64,000 nt of DNA from Rhizobium sp. (GCA_019739215.1 JAHHDR010000044.1:62001-126000), one strand, 5' to 3'; counted from the stretch's first letter, positions 18,596 through 27,623 are shown. The notes: generated by a model from the sequence alone, not told the origin. Numbers and translations are program-made.

Positions 18596-19144
18596 ATGAA
18601 ATCATATATCGACGGATTGAAGCGCTACGCCACGTTCGATGGCCGATCGACACGCATGCAATACTGGTGCTTTTACCTTTTCCTTTTGATCGCCTTGTTC
18701 ATCGGCCTCGTCATCGATGAAGCTGCGGGAACCACAGCCGGGTCACCGAACGCACCCGAGCAGGCGGGATTGGCAGTCGGCCTGATTTGGTGCGCCCACC
18801 TGCTCCCCCTGCTTGCCGTGACCGTGAGGCGGTTGCACGACATCGATCGCAGCGGCCACTGGATCTGGATCGGGGCTGTTCCGATCGTCGGTCAAATCAT
18901 GCTGCTGGTGTTTGCCTGTACGCCTTCAACGCCCGGGACCAATCGCTTCGGGCCACCGGTGGGCGCAAAAAACGAGAACGCCACTCAGCAGGCGAATTTG
19001 GGCCAAACAGCGCGTATCGAACCGATGGCTGCGGCGGCGGGGTCAATCGACCAACTCGAGAAACTCTCATCGTTGCGAGCGGCAGGCGCGATCAGCGAGG
19101 AGGAGTTTCAGTTGATGAAGGCTGATCTGTTGCAGCGTCGATGA
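18596..19144 (+). CDS. DUF805 membrane protein with C-terminal SHOCT domain
   Basis: 182 residues from the ATG at 18596, preceded by GAGGAA. The DUF805 part has YATFDGRSTRMQYWCF at the start, three or four membrane helices, VRRLHDIDRSGHW and FGPPV. Residues about 150-182 form a SHOCT motif (IDQLEKLSSLRAAGAISEEE), which is thought to mediate oligomerisation. The stop overlaps the next gene region by an ATGA, which also encodes a membrane-SHOCT protein, so the two may act together at the inner membrane. Confidence 0.85.
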   Translation: MKSYIDGLKRYATFDGRSTRMQYWCFYLFLLIALFIGLVIDEAAGTTAGSPNAPEQAGLAVGLIWCAHLLPLLAVTVRRLHDIDRSGHWIWIGAVPIVGQIMLLVFACTPSTPGTNRFGPPVGAKNENATQQANLGQTARIEPMAAAAGSIDQLEKLSSLRAAGAISEEEFQLMKADLLQRR

Positions 19145-19164
19145 CCGAAGCGAGGGGCGGGGCA

Positions 19165-19632
19165 ATGGATCGCACGATGATCGCGGCGTTGGTGCTGGCT
19201 ACATGGGTCAGCCCTGCCTATGCCGACGATGGAGCCAGCTTCGTAATGGGTTTGGTCATCGTCGGCGCCATCTTCTACCTGATACCCACATGGATCGCCT
19301 TCGCCCGCCGTCATCCCAACCGGTGGCCCATCGCCGTCATCAATATTGTTCTGGGCGGCACCGGCTTGGGCTGGCTCGGATCTCTGGTTTGGGCAATGTC
19401 AGCGGTTCATCGCAGCCCGACCGGAAGCCATGGTGGCGAGAGCGGACTGAACCTGTTCGTCAATGACGCAAGGGCGCTGCCTTCACCCGCGGCAGAGGTC
19501 ACCGCACCATCACTGGAGGATCTGACGGCGCGGCTCCTTCAATTGAAGAAGCTGCGAGACGAAGGGGTTATCGACGACCGTGATTTTGACGAGTTTCGGA
19601 AGCCGTTGATCGACCAACTTCGCCAGCGTTGA
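19165..19632 (+). CDS. Superinfection-immunity (Imm) family membrane protein with SHOCT-like tail
   Basis: 155 residues from the ATG at 19165 (GAGGGGCGGGG just upstream); an ATG at 19141 overlapping the previous stop would add eight residues. After a signal-like helix the segment IPTWIAFARRHPNRW plus INIVLGGTGLGWLGSLVW is the core of the superinfection immunity family first seen in phage T4. The last 45 residues (LEDLTARLLQLKKLRDEGVI) resemble SHOCT. The T4 Imm protein blocks DNA entry of incoming phage; most bacterial homologues are untested. Confidence 0.75.
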   Translation: MDRTMIAALVLATWVSPAYADDGASFVMGLVIVGAIFYLIPTWIAFARRHPNRWPIAVINIVLGGTGLGWLGSLVWAMSAVHRSPTGSHGGESGLNLFVNDARALPSPAAEVTAPSLEDLTARLLQLKKLRDEGVIDDRDFDEFRKPLIDQLRQR

Positions 19633-19699
19633 GCGCGACCACACGGCATCGAACTCATGGTCCACAGGGTCTTTGAGAGCCGTGGCATGGCGCTCAGGG

Positions 19700-20442
19700 T
19701 TACAGGCACTCCTGTCGCGGTCCGCCGCCGTAAGGCTGGAACGTGTTGTCTTCCGGTCGATACGAGCGGTACCGCCCGAGACAATATTCGATGTGATCGC
19801 CGTCAACGAAATTTTCAGCCATAGCGTTGTAGCTGGCTGGCCCCACTGCGGTGTCCTGCTGCGTGATCTGTGTATATTCGGCGTCTTCTACACCCGAAGC
19901 CATCGTAGTTTCCTCATCGGGTCTTTCAGTCGTCGTGGACGCGATGTCCGAATAGGGAGACCTGCAAAGTCTCTGGCCGCCACTGTGAGAGCGATAGGTG
20001 TTGGTCTCCGCGCTATACGAGCGGTAGCGGCGGGAGCACCACTGTTCATGAGCGGCAAGGAGCGCGTTGAGCGCGGCGCTGTCATCCGTGGTGGTTGATG
20101 TATCCGTGGAGCCGGTGACCGTCGGGTCGATGGCCTCTTGCCGGACTTCCTCCTTGGTGTTGGCGGCACGATTGATTTCCACCTTCGCGCTGCTTTTCCG
20201 CCTTGCTGATGGCCGCAACCTTCTGCGCCATCGTGGTGGCCTGCGCGGCAACCCGCTCGAGAGGTTGGCTGTCCCTGTTCACGGCGACCGGAGAAGTGGA
20301 CCAGAGCGCGAGATTGTCGCTGGTGTCGAGCTTGCGTTCCGGCTCATCGATGTTGAGGAAGGCAAGCGCAATCGCGAGGCCCGCCACGAAGGTCATCGTT
20401 GACAACATCAGCCCTGCCAATAGTGCCGCCACCGTTTTTCAT
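19700..20442 (-). pseudogene. BA14K-type lectin-like secreted protein with two repeats, frameshifted
   Basis: The translation starts as a membrane anchor or signal (LSTMTFVAGLAIALAFLN) and ends with two BA14K-like repeats: CSRRYRSYSAETNTYRSH and YCLGRYRSYRPEDNTFQPY. Between them lies a Ser/Thr-rich linker. The frame is broken near 20195 (AAISKAEKQ to EINRAANTKEE) and again just after the ATG at 20442, which has GGAGG upstream. BA14K proteins of Brucella and other rhizobia are immunoreactive and bind immunoglobulin or mannose. Both breaks are single-base and could be sequencing errors. Confidence 0.65.
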
Positions 20443-20698
20443 CGAGGTTCCTCCATTCAACTGCTCTCGCAGCGAAATGCGAGGAGTCCATTGAGGTTCC
20501 CAACCGGGCGCTTTCAGGCGCCATCGGCGCCGTCACAGCAATTTCCCGCTTTACAGTGCGTAAAGCACGCTTGCGCCAATCGGCTTCCGACGAGCGAGCG
20601 AGGCTTTCGTCTTCGTACCTCGCAGCTTAGCGGCTTCGGTGAATGGTAGCAGCAATTGAAGATACGATCCTCAAGGCGTCATATCCCTCTGCATGCTG
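20443..20698. other. Intergenic region, nothing recognised
   Basis: Lies between the divergent ends of the BA14K-like gene and the RTX gene. I see no coding sequence, terminator or repeat that I can support. Confidence 0.4.
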
Positions 20699-21747
20699 CT
20701 AGGAAGTGGACTGAGTTCGGCAGCTGGTAAACTTCTCACAAGTAAATTTTCGAAGTTTTTGCGCACTTAGCTCTGTGATGTTTACATCCAACAAAACGAT
20801 TTCTTCGCCCGTGAGCCCATAAATCTCCACGTTATCGCCGACCTGAGCCATGTGATTGTTGAACAGATCTTTGAAGCCGGTGATGGTATCGATATATAGC
20901 TCTATGATGTCCGGGTTCGAGCCACTGGCATCAAAGTCAGTTATGGTGTCCCGGCCACTTCCGTTGCTGAAGCTGAACCTGTCAGAACCGGCGCCGCCCG
21001 TCATTTCGTCATCGCCGCCAAACGATTCAAAGAAGTTGTCGTTCTCGTCGCCTGTCAGAATGTCGTTGTGTGAGGAGCCGCGAATGCCCTCCATGTTTCG
21101 GAGCGCGTCGTTGCCATCGGCGCCTGACGCTCTGCCAAGCTCGAGATTGACCACGACGCCTCCGGACGCATTCCGGTAGTCTGCAAGGTCGTATCCCCCG
21201 CGGCCGTCAATCAGATCATCGCCTTGCATGCCGCGTATACGGTTGTCTTTGTCGTCCCCTGCCAGAACGTCATCGTGCCGAGAGCCTCGAATGTTATCGA
21301 TTTTGATGAGGGTGTCGCGCCCGTCATATCCCGCGCTGTACCCCCCCTTGAGATCGACTTCCACGCTATCATAAGCCCCATAGTAATCGGCCCAGTCATA
21401 GCCCTTGCCGCCTGTCAACTTGTCATCCCCGAGGGCCGCCTTGGAACCACGAGTCGCCTGCTCTGGCGCCGACGAAAGTGTCCGCGCCGTCGGTGCCGAT
21501 AATCATCTCGATGTTCACGACCTTGTCGGTTTGCTTTCCAACGACCACTGTCCCTGCTCGCAGGTTCACGGATATCGGTTGAGACGACTCCTGATACGAG
21601 ACCAGGTCGAAACCTTCGCCACCATCAATCTTGTCGTTTCCGCCACTGAAGTTGACGAAGTCGTCCCCGCCGAGCGCCAGAATCTTGTCAGCCTTGCTCG
21701 TCCCGACGAGACTGTCCGCCGCGTTCGTGCCCTTGATCTTTTTTCAT
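20699..21747 (-). pseudogene. RTX calcium-binding protein, two frame breaks
   Basis: About 350 residues if repaired. It has many RTX nonapeptides: LVGTSKADKILALGGDDF, GGNDKIDGGEGFD, then GMQGDDLIDGRGGYD and GGDDEMTGGAGSDRFSF. The C-terminus has the secretion module also found in three other proteins of this window: DTITDFDASG, FKDLFNNHM, and IVLLDVNITEL. Breaks: a run of six A at the ATG (21747), where five would restore MKKIKGTNAADSL, and one near 21440. RTX proteins fold on calcium after export by type I secretion. It begins 45 bp after the synthase gene on the same strand and is probably co-transcribed with it. Confidence 0.75.
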
Positions 21748-21792
21748 TGCGAAGCCCTTGTCTGTTGAGCGCTATGTTGTGCGTGCTCCGTC

Positions 21793-23082
21793 TTAGGCAG
21801 ACACACGCTCGAATGCCTGCCTCGTCGCACACGCTTGCTCGACGAGCCGATCGATGTGGGCGTCGGAATGACCGGCCATAACCTGTAGCCGCCATCGCGA
21901 CTGGTTTCTCGCGACGGCAGGCGATTCCACCAAATTGACGATCGCGCCGTTGAGGATCATGTGGTGGGTCATTTTGCGGGAGGTACCGCTGTCGCCGATC
22001 ACCACCGGAACAATGGCGCTTGGATCTCCAATCGTCTTGAAACCCTGCCGTTTTAGCTGATCTCGAAGGTGGTCGATGTTATTGCGGAGTTTCGCTCGCA
22101 AGCTTGCACCTTCCGCACTATCGACGATTTCGATTGCTTCGAGGATGACGGCGGCCTGAATCGGGGTCATCGCATTTGTGAAGGTTTGCGGTCCGCAGCA
22201 TGCACGCATGGCGCTCCGAAACCCCTCAAAATTCGTGGCAACGAAGCCCCCGATGGACCCGAAGGTCTTGGAGAACGCACCAAGAAGCACGTCAACTTTC
22301 CCAACCAGCGACTGGGTTTCGAGAACGCCTCGCCCCGTCGGCCCCATGCATCCGAGATCGTGGGCGCAATCGACGAGCAGAGTTGCATCGTAGCTTGTGC
22401 ATATTGCCTGCAACTCCGCGATGTCGGGACTGTCGCTGTCCATCGAAAACAGAGTCTCTGTCACGACAAGAATTCCGGCACGCGGCTCAGCAGCGCGAAT
22501 CCTGGAAAGCCGCCGCTCCACGGCCGTATTGGAGAGATGTGGAAAACGGTGCACCTTGGCGCCAGAACATTCCGCACCCTCCTGCAAACAAGCATGGGCG
22601 AGGATGTCGATGACGACATGGTCGCCCGGTCTCGCCAGCATTTTCACAGCGCCGAAGCCCGCCGTCCATCCAGTGGGGAAAAGCGTGCACTCCTTGAACC
22701 CAAGGAATGCCTCAAGCCGCTGTTCAAGCGCGATCGAAAGTGCCGAATTGCCCATGAGACTTGAAGATCCGGCGCTGTGCACGCCACATTTCCCCGCCGC
22801 ATGCTGGGCCGCCTCAATCATGCGTGGGTGAGAGGCCAGCGAGAGGTAATCTTGACTTGCGAAATTGACGCCTTCGAACGCGGTGCCATCACGAAGCCGA
22901 CCGGCCGTAACAGGCTGTATGCTTCCGCTCGTGGACTTCTGGTAGGGCTCAAGTCCGTGCCGACCGCGGCTGTGAAGCCAATCGCCGACAGGCACCCAGC
23001 GCTTTACGAGATTGATTTCGTCCGGCACATAATAGTCTTTCGCCATGCCATAAAGCATCGCATCGCTATTCTCTGAAAACAT
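21793..23082 (-). CDS. Alpha-oxoamine synthase-family PLP enzyme, possible signal-molecule synthase
   Basis: 429 residues from the ATG at 23082 (GGGGA 5 nt upstream). An extension of about 75 residues precedes the catalytic fold: FASQDYLSLASHP, HSAGSSSLMGN, FPTGWTAGFGAV, DILAHACLQEGA, LLVDCAHDLGCMG (PLP-binding Asp) and GAFSKTFGSIGGF with the PLP lysine near 272. Family members condense an amino acid with an acyl-CoA (biotin, haem, sphingoid bases; CqsA and LqsA make alpha-hydroxyketone autoinducers). An 18-bp palindrome lies 74 bp upstream and LuxR-type genes are neighbours, so a signalling role is plausible. Longer in-frame starts exist but would run through the palindrome. The product is unknown. 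Confidence 0.8.
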   Translation of the reverse strand: MFSENSDAMLYGMAKDYYVPDEINLVKRWVPVGDWLHSRGRHGLEPYQKSTSGSIQPVTAGRLRDGTAFEGVNFASQDYLSLASHPRMIEAAQHAAGKCGVHSAGSSSLMGNSALSIALEQRLEAFLGFKECTLFPTGWTAGFGAVKMLARPGDHVVIDILAHACLQEGAECSGAKVHRFPHLSNTAVERRLSRIRAAEPRAGILVVTETLFSMDSDSPDIAELQAICTSYDATLLVDCAHDLGCMGPTGRGVLETQSLVGKVDVLLGAFSKTFGSIGGFVATNFEGFRSAMRACCGPQTFTNAMTPIQAAVILEAIEIVDSAEGASLRAKLRNNIDHLRDQLKRQGFKTIGDPSAIVPVVIGDSGTSRKMTHHMILNGAIVNLVESPAVARNQSRWRLQVMAGHSDAHIDRLVEQACATRQAFERVSA

Positions 23083-23155
23083 GTATTCCCCAACAGTACG
23101 CATCACTACGGCAATCTGAATTTCCGCTACCTTCGCGAATAGATTGGGTCTTGTC

Positions 23156-23173
23156 CTCACCAATATTGGTGAG
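23156..23173. promoter_or_regulatory. 18-bp perfect palindrome, candidate LuxR-type operator (copy 1)
   Basis: CTCACCAATATTGGTGAG, a perfect inverted repeat 74 bp upstream of the synthase start. It is the most symmetric of three copies in 2.8 kb, all with TGTC directly before on the plus strand. Regulator assignment is inference. Confidence 0.65.
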
Positions 23174-23307
23174 ACAACGTAGCGAATGCCCTTACTATAC
23201 GGCCACGTAGTCATAGGGCGCGAGTCAAGGATGCGAACTATGACAGCAATAGATGCGCCGAAAGAGCGGGATAATCGGGAGTTGCATTCTTGCTGGTGCC
23301 TGCCTGT

Positions 23308-24415
23308 CTAAAACTTCGTGATGTCAGGATCAGCGAAGCCAGCAAACTTGCTCAAAAATTCCGCTTGTCGTTTCGTCCCAGTTTTCGACAGAACGCTTTT
23401 TACATGAGAGCGAACTGTTTCGACGCTAAGCAGGAACCGGAGGGCGATATCTTTGACAGAATAGCCACATAAAAGGGCCTCGGCAAACGCGAGCCTCGGA
23501 ATGAGTGAGGTCATAGAGACTTTGCGCGAGTGCTTTGAATGGCAGGCCCGGAAACGAGATCGGCACGATCACCACGATCGCATCCGTGCTGGAAAAAATG
23601 TCACGCGCTTGCCTCTCTATCGGAATTATATGTACGACGAGCGGCGCTTCGGAACTGGCGCTGATCAGGGGAATCGACCGCGGAATCTTGTGAAGATGCA
23701 ACTGCGATATTGCCTGCTCCATCAACGTGTTTGCTGATCTGTCCCTTAAGACCAGCTTGTTGAATGCCCCCGTGAACACCTCGCCTTCATGATTGTGAAA
23801 ACGATTGTTTGCGCTGGTTACATTTCCATTTCGCGTTACAGCTGCGGCCGGAATGCCAAGCATGTCGAGACTGGAAAGTGTGCCTTTGACCCGTTCCATG
23901 CGAAACTGTGTCGCAAGCATGGCCGACCGAGCGATGTGAGGTCTGATCTCGTCGAGGAAGTTTCGGACGACCGAGGATACGGGACCCCTATCATACAGCT
24001 GGTCCAGCGAGAAGACTGCAATGTCGCCACCAGCGCCGACAATGTGCGTGCCAATGCCCCATCCCAAACCTCGCGGACGAAGAAAGTGGGTGAAAATCTC
24101 GTGTGTTTCGATTTCCTCCTGAGTACAGAGATCGTGATCAGTGACGAAGCCGTTGCGGGCCATATCAACTAGTCGCTGTGCTCGAATGTTTCGAGATGCC
24201 CAACCCTCGTTAAGAAGCGCATGGAGATGCGGCTCGCAGTTGCGTGAGGCCGTCATCATGGTGCCCCCCGAACCCACAGAGAAAAGCGATCCGCCGTAAC
24301 AGCCCGTGTAGTCAGCAATTAGCTCGATGACGCGCACCCAGAGATCGGGCACAATGGCAGCCTCATATATGCTGTCGATGATGTGGCTTTTGTCTCTCAC
24401 GCAATCCCCAATCAC
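23308..24415 (-). pseudogene. LuxR-type (GerE HTH) regulator, frame broken before the HTH
   Basis: About 368 residues if repaired. The N-terminal 290 residues (IIDSIYEAAIVPDLWVRVIE, THFLRPRGLGWGIG, RPHIARSAMLATQF) are paralogous to the regulator at 26492 and are not an acyl-homoserine-lactone binding domain. The HTH lies in another frame: AEALLCGYSVKDIALRFLLS and VRSHVKSVLSKTGTKRQAEF. The shift is one missing base near 23490, between SEAR and AFAEALL. Start is a GTG at 24415. If the break is real the DNA-binding half is lost; if it is an error this is an intact LuxR solo. It is a likely candidate to bind the nearby palindromes. Confidence 0.7.
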
Positions 24416-24844
24416 ATATCTGCAACCAGCCCCATATCATCCTGGCCAAAACAAAATGTTACCGATCCCAATTGCCCTATGACATCGAGTATTGCTCGGC
24501 CCGATTTTCGAGTTGTCATAGGAAATGCAGTCAGTCCAGCAATCGCATATCGCTCGTCCGACAGGTCGTTTTTCGATTTGGGGATCGCAAGACCCGCCAG
24601 CCGGGTCCGCAGCGGCCGATAAAGGGCAAAGTCGGAGCCTCACGCCCTTGGGTCCATCAAGATGACGGCATCAATTGATCGCCTACAAACTACGGACATC
24701 TATGCGGGGATGGCGCGGTTGTATCAGTACATAAAACCGTCAGCATCTTCGCGAGCAAAATTGGGGTTGTCCTCGCCAATGTTGGTGAGGCCAACGTGTA
24801 AGGGCTGTCAGGATTGCTCGCGTTCAAGTCTCAACCACAACGTC
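24416..24844. other. 430-bp intergenic region containing palindrome copy 2
   Basis: Between the start of the LuxR-type gene and the end of the unknown gene at 24845. No gene is supported; short open frames lack ribosome binding sites. Besides palindrome copy 2 at 24772-24789, I see nothing specific. If that copy controls the LuxR-type gene the untranslated leader would be about 350 nt. Confidence 0.45.
24772..24789. promoter_or_regulatory. Palindrome copy 2 (imperfect)
   Basis: CTCGCCAATGTTGGTGAG, two positions off perfect symmetry and two bases different from copy 1, again preceded by TTGTC. Upstream of the leftward LuxR-type gene, which could mean autoregulation. Confidence 0.5.
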
Positions 24845-25832
24845 TTATATTAGTACATCATTATAGAAATCCTGATGATTTTGTGCCTCACCACTATAGC
24901 GGTCATCAAGGAGTTCACTCGCCCGGGCTTTGCCGGACTTTTCCTTTTGCACCGTAAGCTTGAACAAGTCTGTGCTCGCCGCAAGAAATTCCGACTCAAA
25001 ATCTGCGGTCTGGTGGGTCAAGCTTCCAGCGAAGGATACGTAACCCGCTCCCTTCTTGCCGTTCACCTGCCAGACTATCTCAGGCAACTCGGCCCAATCA
25101 TATTCTTTCAACTTGCCGTTGGTCCCGACAAAATAGTGAACTTCTCCCCAATCTCTCAAAACACCGCGAAGCGATGAGGCAACATCCGTGATTAGCTGGC
25201 CGAATACCGTGTTGGTGGTGCCGGAGTTGACAATCGTATTCAGACTGTCGAGATCTGCGCCAACAGGGCCAATTCCATAGTCCTCTCCATTGCGCTCTTG
25301 AAGCCTATTGACGATGGACTGAACGGCGAGCGCCCGATTTACGTCGACCAGCAAGTCCATCTCGCGATAGCCCGAGGCTTCATCGCTGTCGGGTGTCACC
25401 ACGGCATATTGATACGCTTCCCACGTCCGGGCCGAAAGCGGACCTTATATCGAACTCGGCGTCGGCGATTTCCTCTCTGTGATAGAAGTAGCTGTTGACC
25501 GCTTTGAATTCGATAGTGGGCCCGGCAAATGAACCGGCATTGCCTATGAACATATGATACTCGGCGCCGACGACTCCCGCTTCCCTTGTATCCAAGATCG
25601 CGTCCGCGATAATTCCAGTGTCCAGCTTGACGGTCTGCAGTCCCTTGGTGTGCTTGACTTGGTAGTAGTCAATCGCATCGTATTTTTCGCCGGGAATGCC
25701 CCAAGCCGGGTCAAACATCTGGACGTCGCCCTTGAAAAACAGAAAGCTGGAGGGTGCAAACTTCGAAAGAAATGCCCCTTTTGTCGCGCTCTGGATCGTG
25801 TCGTTGTTTTCTTTCTCGAACTTCACCGCCAT
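24845..25832 (-). pseudogene. Unrecognised protein of about 328 residues, one frame break
   Basis: The frame from the ATG at 25832 (MAVKFEKENNDTIQ) runs to about 25410 and continues one base shifted as QYAVVTPDSDEASGYREMD. I recognise no family. The sequence is rich in aromatic residues and acidic patches (HMFIGNAGSFAGP, FYHREEIADAEFD), soluble, without a normal signal peptide or RTX repeats. It has a palindrome copy 54 bp upstream, the same arrangement as the synthase, so both are likely under the same regulator. Type I export without a signal peptide is possible but not shown. Confidence 0.55.
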
Positions 25833-25885
25833 CCGATCACTCCTTCTTTAAGCTGTTCCTCCTGCATTCGTATTTGACTGCTGTC

Positions 25886-25903
25886 CTCCCCAATATTGGT
25901 GAA
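25886..25903. promoter_or_regulatory. Palindrome copy 3, between divergent genes
   Basis: CTCCCCAATATTGGTGAA keeps the central CCAATATTGG of copy 1 and the preceding TGTC. It lies 54 bp from the start of the leftward unknown gene and 80 bp from the start of the rightward secreted protein, so it could serve both. Confidence 0.6.
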
Positions 25904-25983
25904 GATCTTACTGTTGAAACGGGAGTAGATGTCGCAATGCTGAAAATCAGTAGTACTGGAAACAAAACTCAGAGGCCCCTGAT

Positions 25984-26316
25984 ATGACGAAGCGTTGGAT
26001 TATTTACGCTCTTTTTGCAGCATTCACCGCCACTTCGGCCGTAGCGGCAGAAATCCCGAAATTTGGAAAGTCGTGCGTCGCCAATTTCAAAGCAACGACA
26101 TCGATTTGCCTTTCATCCAACGGCAAGACAATTTCAAGCTCATACAAGTTTCGCGGTACGATCCCCACGAGAGGCACCCATACCGGGTGCTCATTGAAGG
26201 GCAGCAGCATTGTCTGTGCTGGTGGAGCATACAAAACCGCTCAAGGCTCTGGAAAGATGAACCCGGTTGTGGTGAAGCTCACCAAGGGCAAACCAGTGTC
26301 GATCGTCTGGCGGTAA
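25984..26316 (+). CDS. Small secreted protein with four cysteines
   Basis: 110 residues. A Sec signal peptide (MTKRWIIYALFAAFTATSAV, cleavage after AVAA) precedes a basic mature chain of about 88 residues with four cysteines (in KSCVANF, SICLSSN, TGCSLKG and IVCAGG), likely forming two disulfides. No family recognised. Divergent from the unknown gene at 25832 across palindrome copy 3. A periplasmic or exported role is inferred from the signal and cysteines. Confidence 0.7.
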   Translation: MTKRWIIYALFAAFTATSAVAAEIPKFGKSCVANFKATTSICLSSNGKTISSSYKFRGTIPTRGTHTGCSLKGSSIVCAGGAYKTAQGSGKMNPVVVKLTKGKPVSIVWR

Positions 26317-26491
26317 CGCATCCTTTATGCCGGACGGCGCTAGGAGGTAAATCACCCCGGCTAGCTCACTTGGAGGATAGAGCCGTTACTGTTCCTCGGT
26401 ACGTCCTCCGGCTCTGCGAAAATTTACTGAAAGTTTCACACTATTTGCCATATTCCGGCCACATGAGGAGTGGCCCGCGCATTGCCGGACA

Positions 26492-27583
26492 ATGTTTTCG
26501 CAAACACTTGACGAAATCTACGAGGCGGCACTTGTTCCCTCTAAGTGGCTTGCCGTGCTGCATGATCTCGCGCGATCGATCGACGCAGAAGGAACATTGC
26601 TGTTCTCCGCGCGGGACGGCGCAAGTCGATCCATCGTTTCCAAAGGTATAGTCGAACTGGTTCGCTCCTTCAACGATGAGGGCTGGGACCAGCGGAACAC
26701 AAGGGCGGCTCGCCTGCTCGCAAACGCTGGCAGCAGCTTCGTAAGCGACTTTGATTTGTTTACGGAGACGGAAATGCTGCAACAGCCGATGTACTCGCAG
26801 TTCCTACGGCCGAAAGGGTTTGGATGGGGCGCTGCGACGGCGCTTCAGACTGCCAACGATAACACGCTGGTTTTCTCCATCGAAAAACGTCTAGACCGAG
26901 GCCCGGTGAACGGGTCGGCAATATCCTATCTGAACAGACTCAGGCCGCACCTTGCAAGATCGGCGTTCTTGGCGAGCAGGCTCGAGTTTGAACGGCTTAA
27001 CGCCGCGATTGACGCAATGCAAATTTCAGGACTTGCGTCAGCAGCTCTCACGGGAAATGGCAACGTCATCGTTTGCAATAAGTCGTTTGAAGACTTGGCT
27101 CCACAATTGAACATAGGTGCGTTCAATCGCTTGAGCTTCGCAGCCAAAATGGCGAACGACCGGCTCTCACTTTCGCTCGCCAGCATCACAGCCAAACGCC
27201 CGTCAATCGGCGCCTCGGCGGCTTCCTTCACGCTTCCGCAACATGGCGGACATTCTCCCGCAGTCGTTCATATGGTGCCTATCCGCGGCGACGCTAGGGA
27301 CATATTCGCCCGCGCCGCATTCTTCATAATCATAACTCCAATAGACCGCCAACGTGTGCCATCCAGTCAGATAATCCAGGAACTGTTCGACCTCAGCCCG
27401 GCTGAATCGCGTGTCGCCAGCTTGCTTGCGGCTGGTAAGGATGTGAGAGCTACGGCTGCGGCCCTTAAACTCAGCCCGGATACCGTTCGGTCCCACGTCA
27501 AAGGCATCTTGAACAAATCCGGTATGTCTCGCCAGACGGACTTTGTCGCAGCCATCGCGGGTTTACGAGATGTGGCACGCTGA
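26492..27583 (+). CDS. LuxR-type (GerE HTH) transcriptional regulator
   Basis: 363 residues. The N-terminal part (EIYEAALVPSKWLAVLHDLA, SQFLRPKGFGWGAAT, RPHLARSAFLASRLEF) matches the broken paralogue at 23308-24415 along its length and resembles a PAS-like sensor rather than an autoinducer-binding domain. The C-terminal 65 residues are a complete GerE HTH: LSPAESRVASLLAAGKD, AAALKLSPDTVRSHV and KGILNKSG. It is the intact regulator of the cluster and the best candidate to act on the three palindromes. No palindrome copy is seen before its own start. Confidence 0.85.
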   Translation: MFSQTLDEIYEAALVPSKWLAVLHDLARSIDAEGTLLFSARDGASRSIVSKGIVELVRSFNDEGWDQRNTRAARLLANAGSSFVSDFDLFTETEMLQQPMYSQFLRPKGFGWGAATALQTANDNTLVFSIEKRLDRGPVNGSAISYLNRLRPHLARSAFLASRLEFERLNAAIDAMQISGLASAALTGNGNVIVCNKSFEDLAPQLNIGAFNRLSFAAKMANDRLSLSLASITAKRPSIGASAASFTLPQHGGHSPAVVHMVPIRGDARDIFARAAFFIIITPIDRQRVPSSQIIQELFDLSPAESRVASLLAAGKDVRATAAALKLSPDTVRSHVKGILNKSGMSRQTDFVAAIAGLRDVAR

Positions 27584-27623
27584 TCTCGCCTGAGTTGGGC
27601 ATTAGCTCTCTATGCAACCTCGG

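Noticed and set aside
21793..23082. Naming the synthase cqsA or lqsA
   Set aside because: The family is clear but the loop sequences differ from CqsA, and no CqsS/LqsS-type kinase is present.
23240..23311. Possible 23-codon peptide gene beside palindrome copy 1, considered as a signal peptide precursor
   Set aside because: No conserved pattern, no export signal, no processing enzyme nearby; its position next to the palindrome is the only argument.
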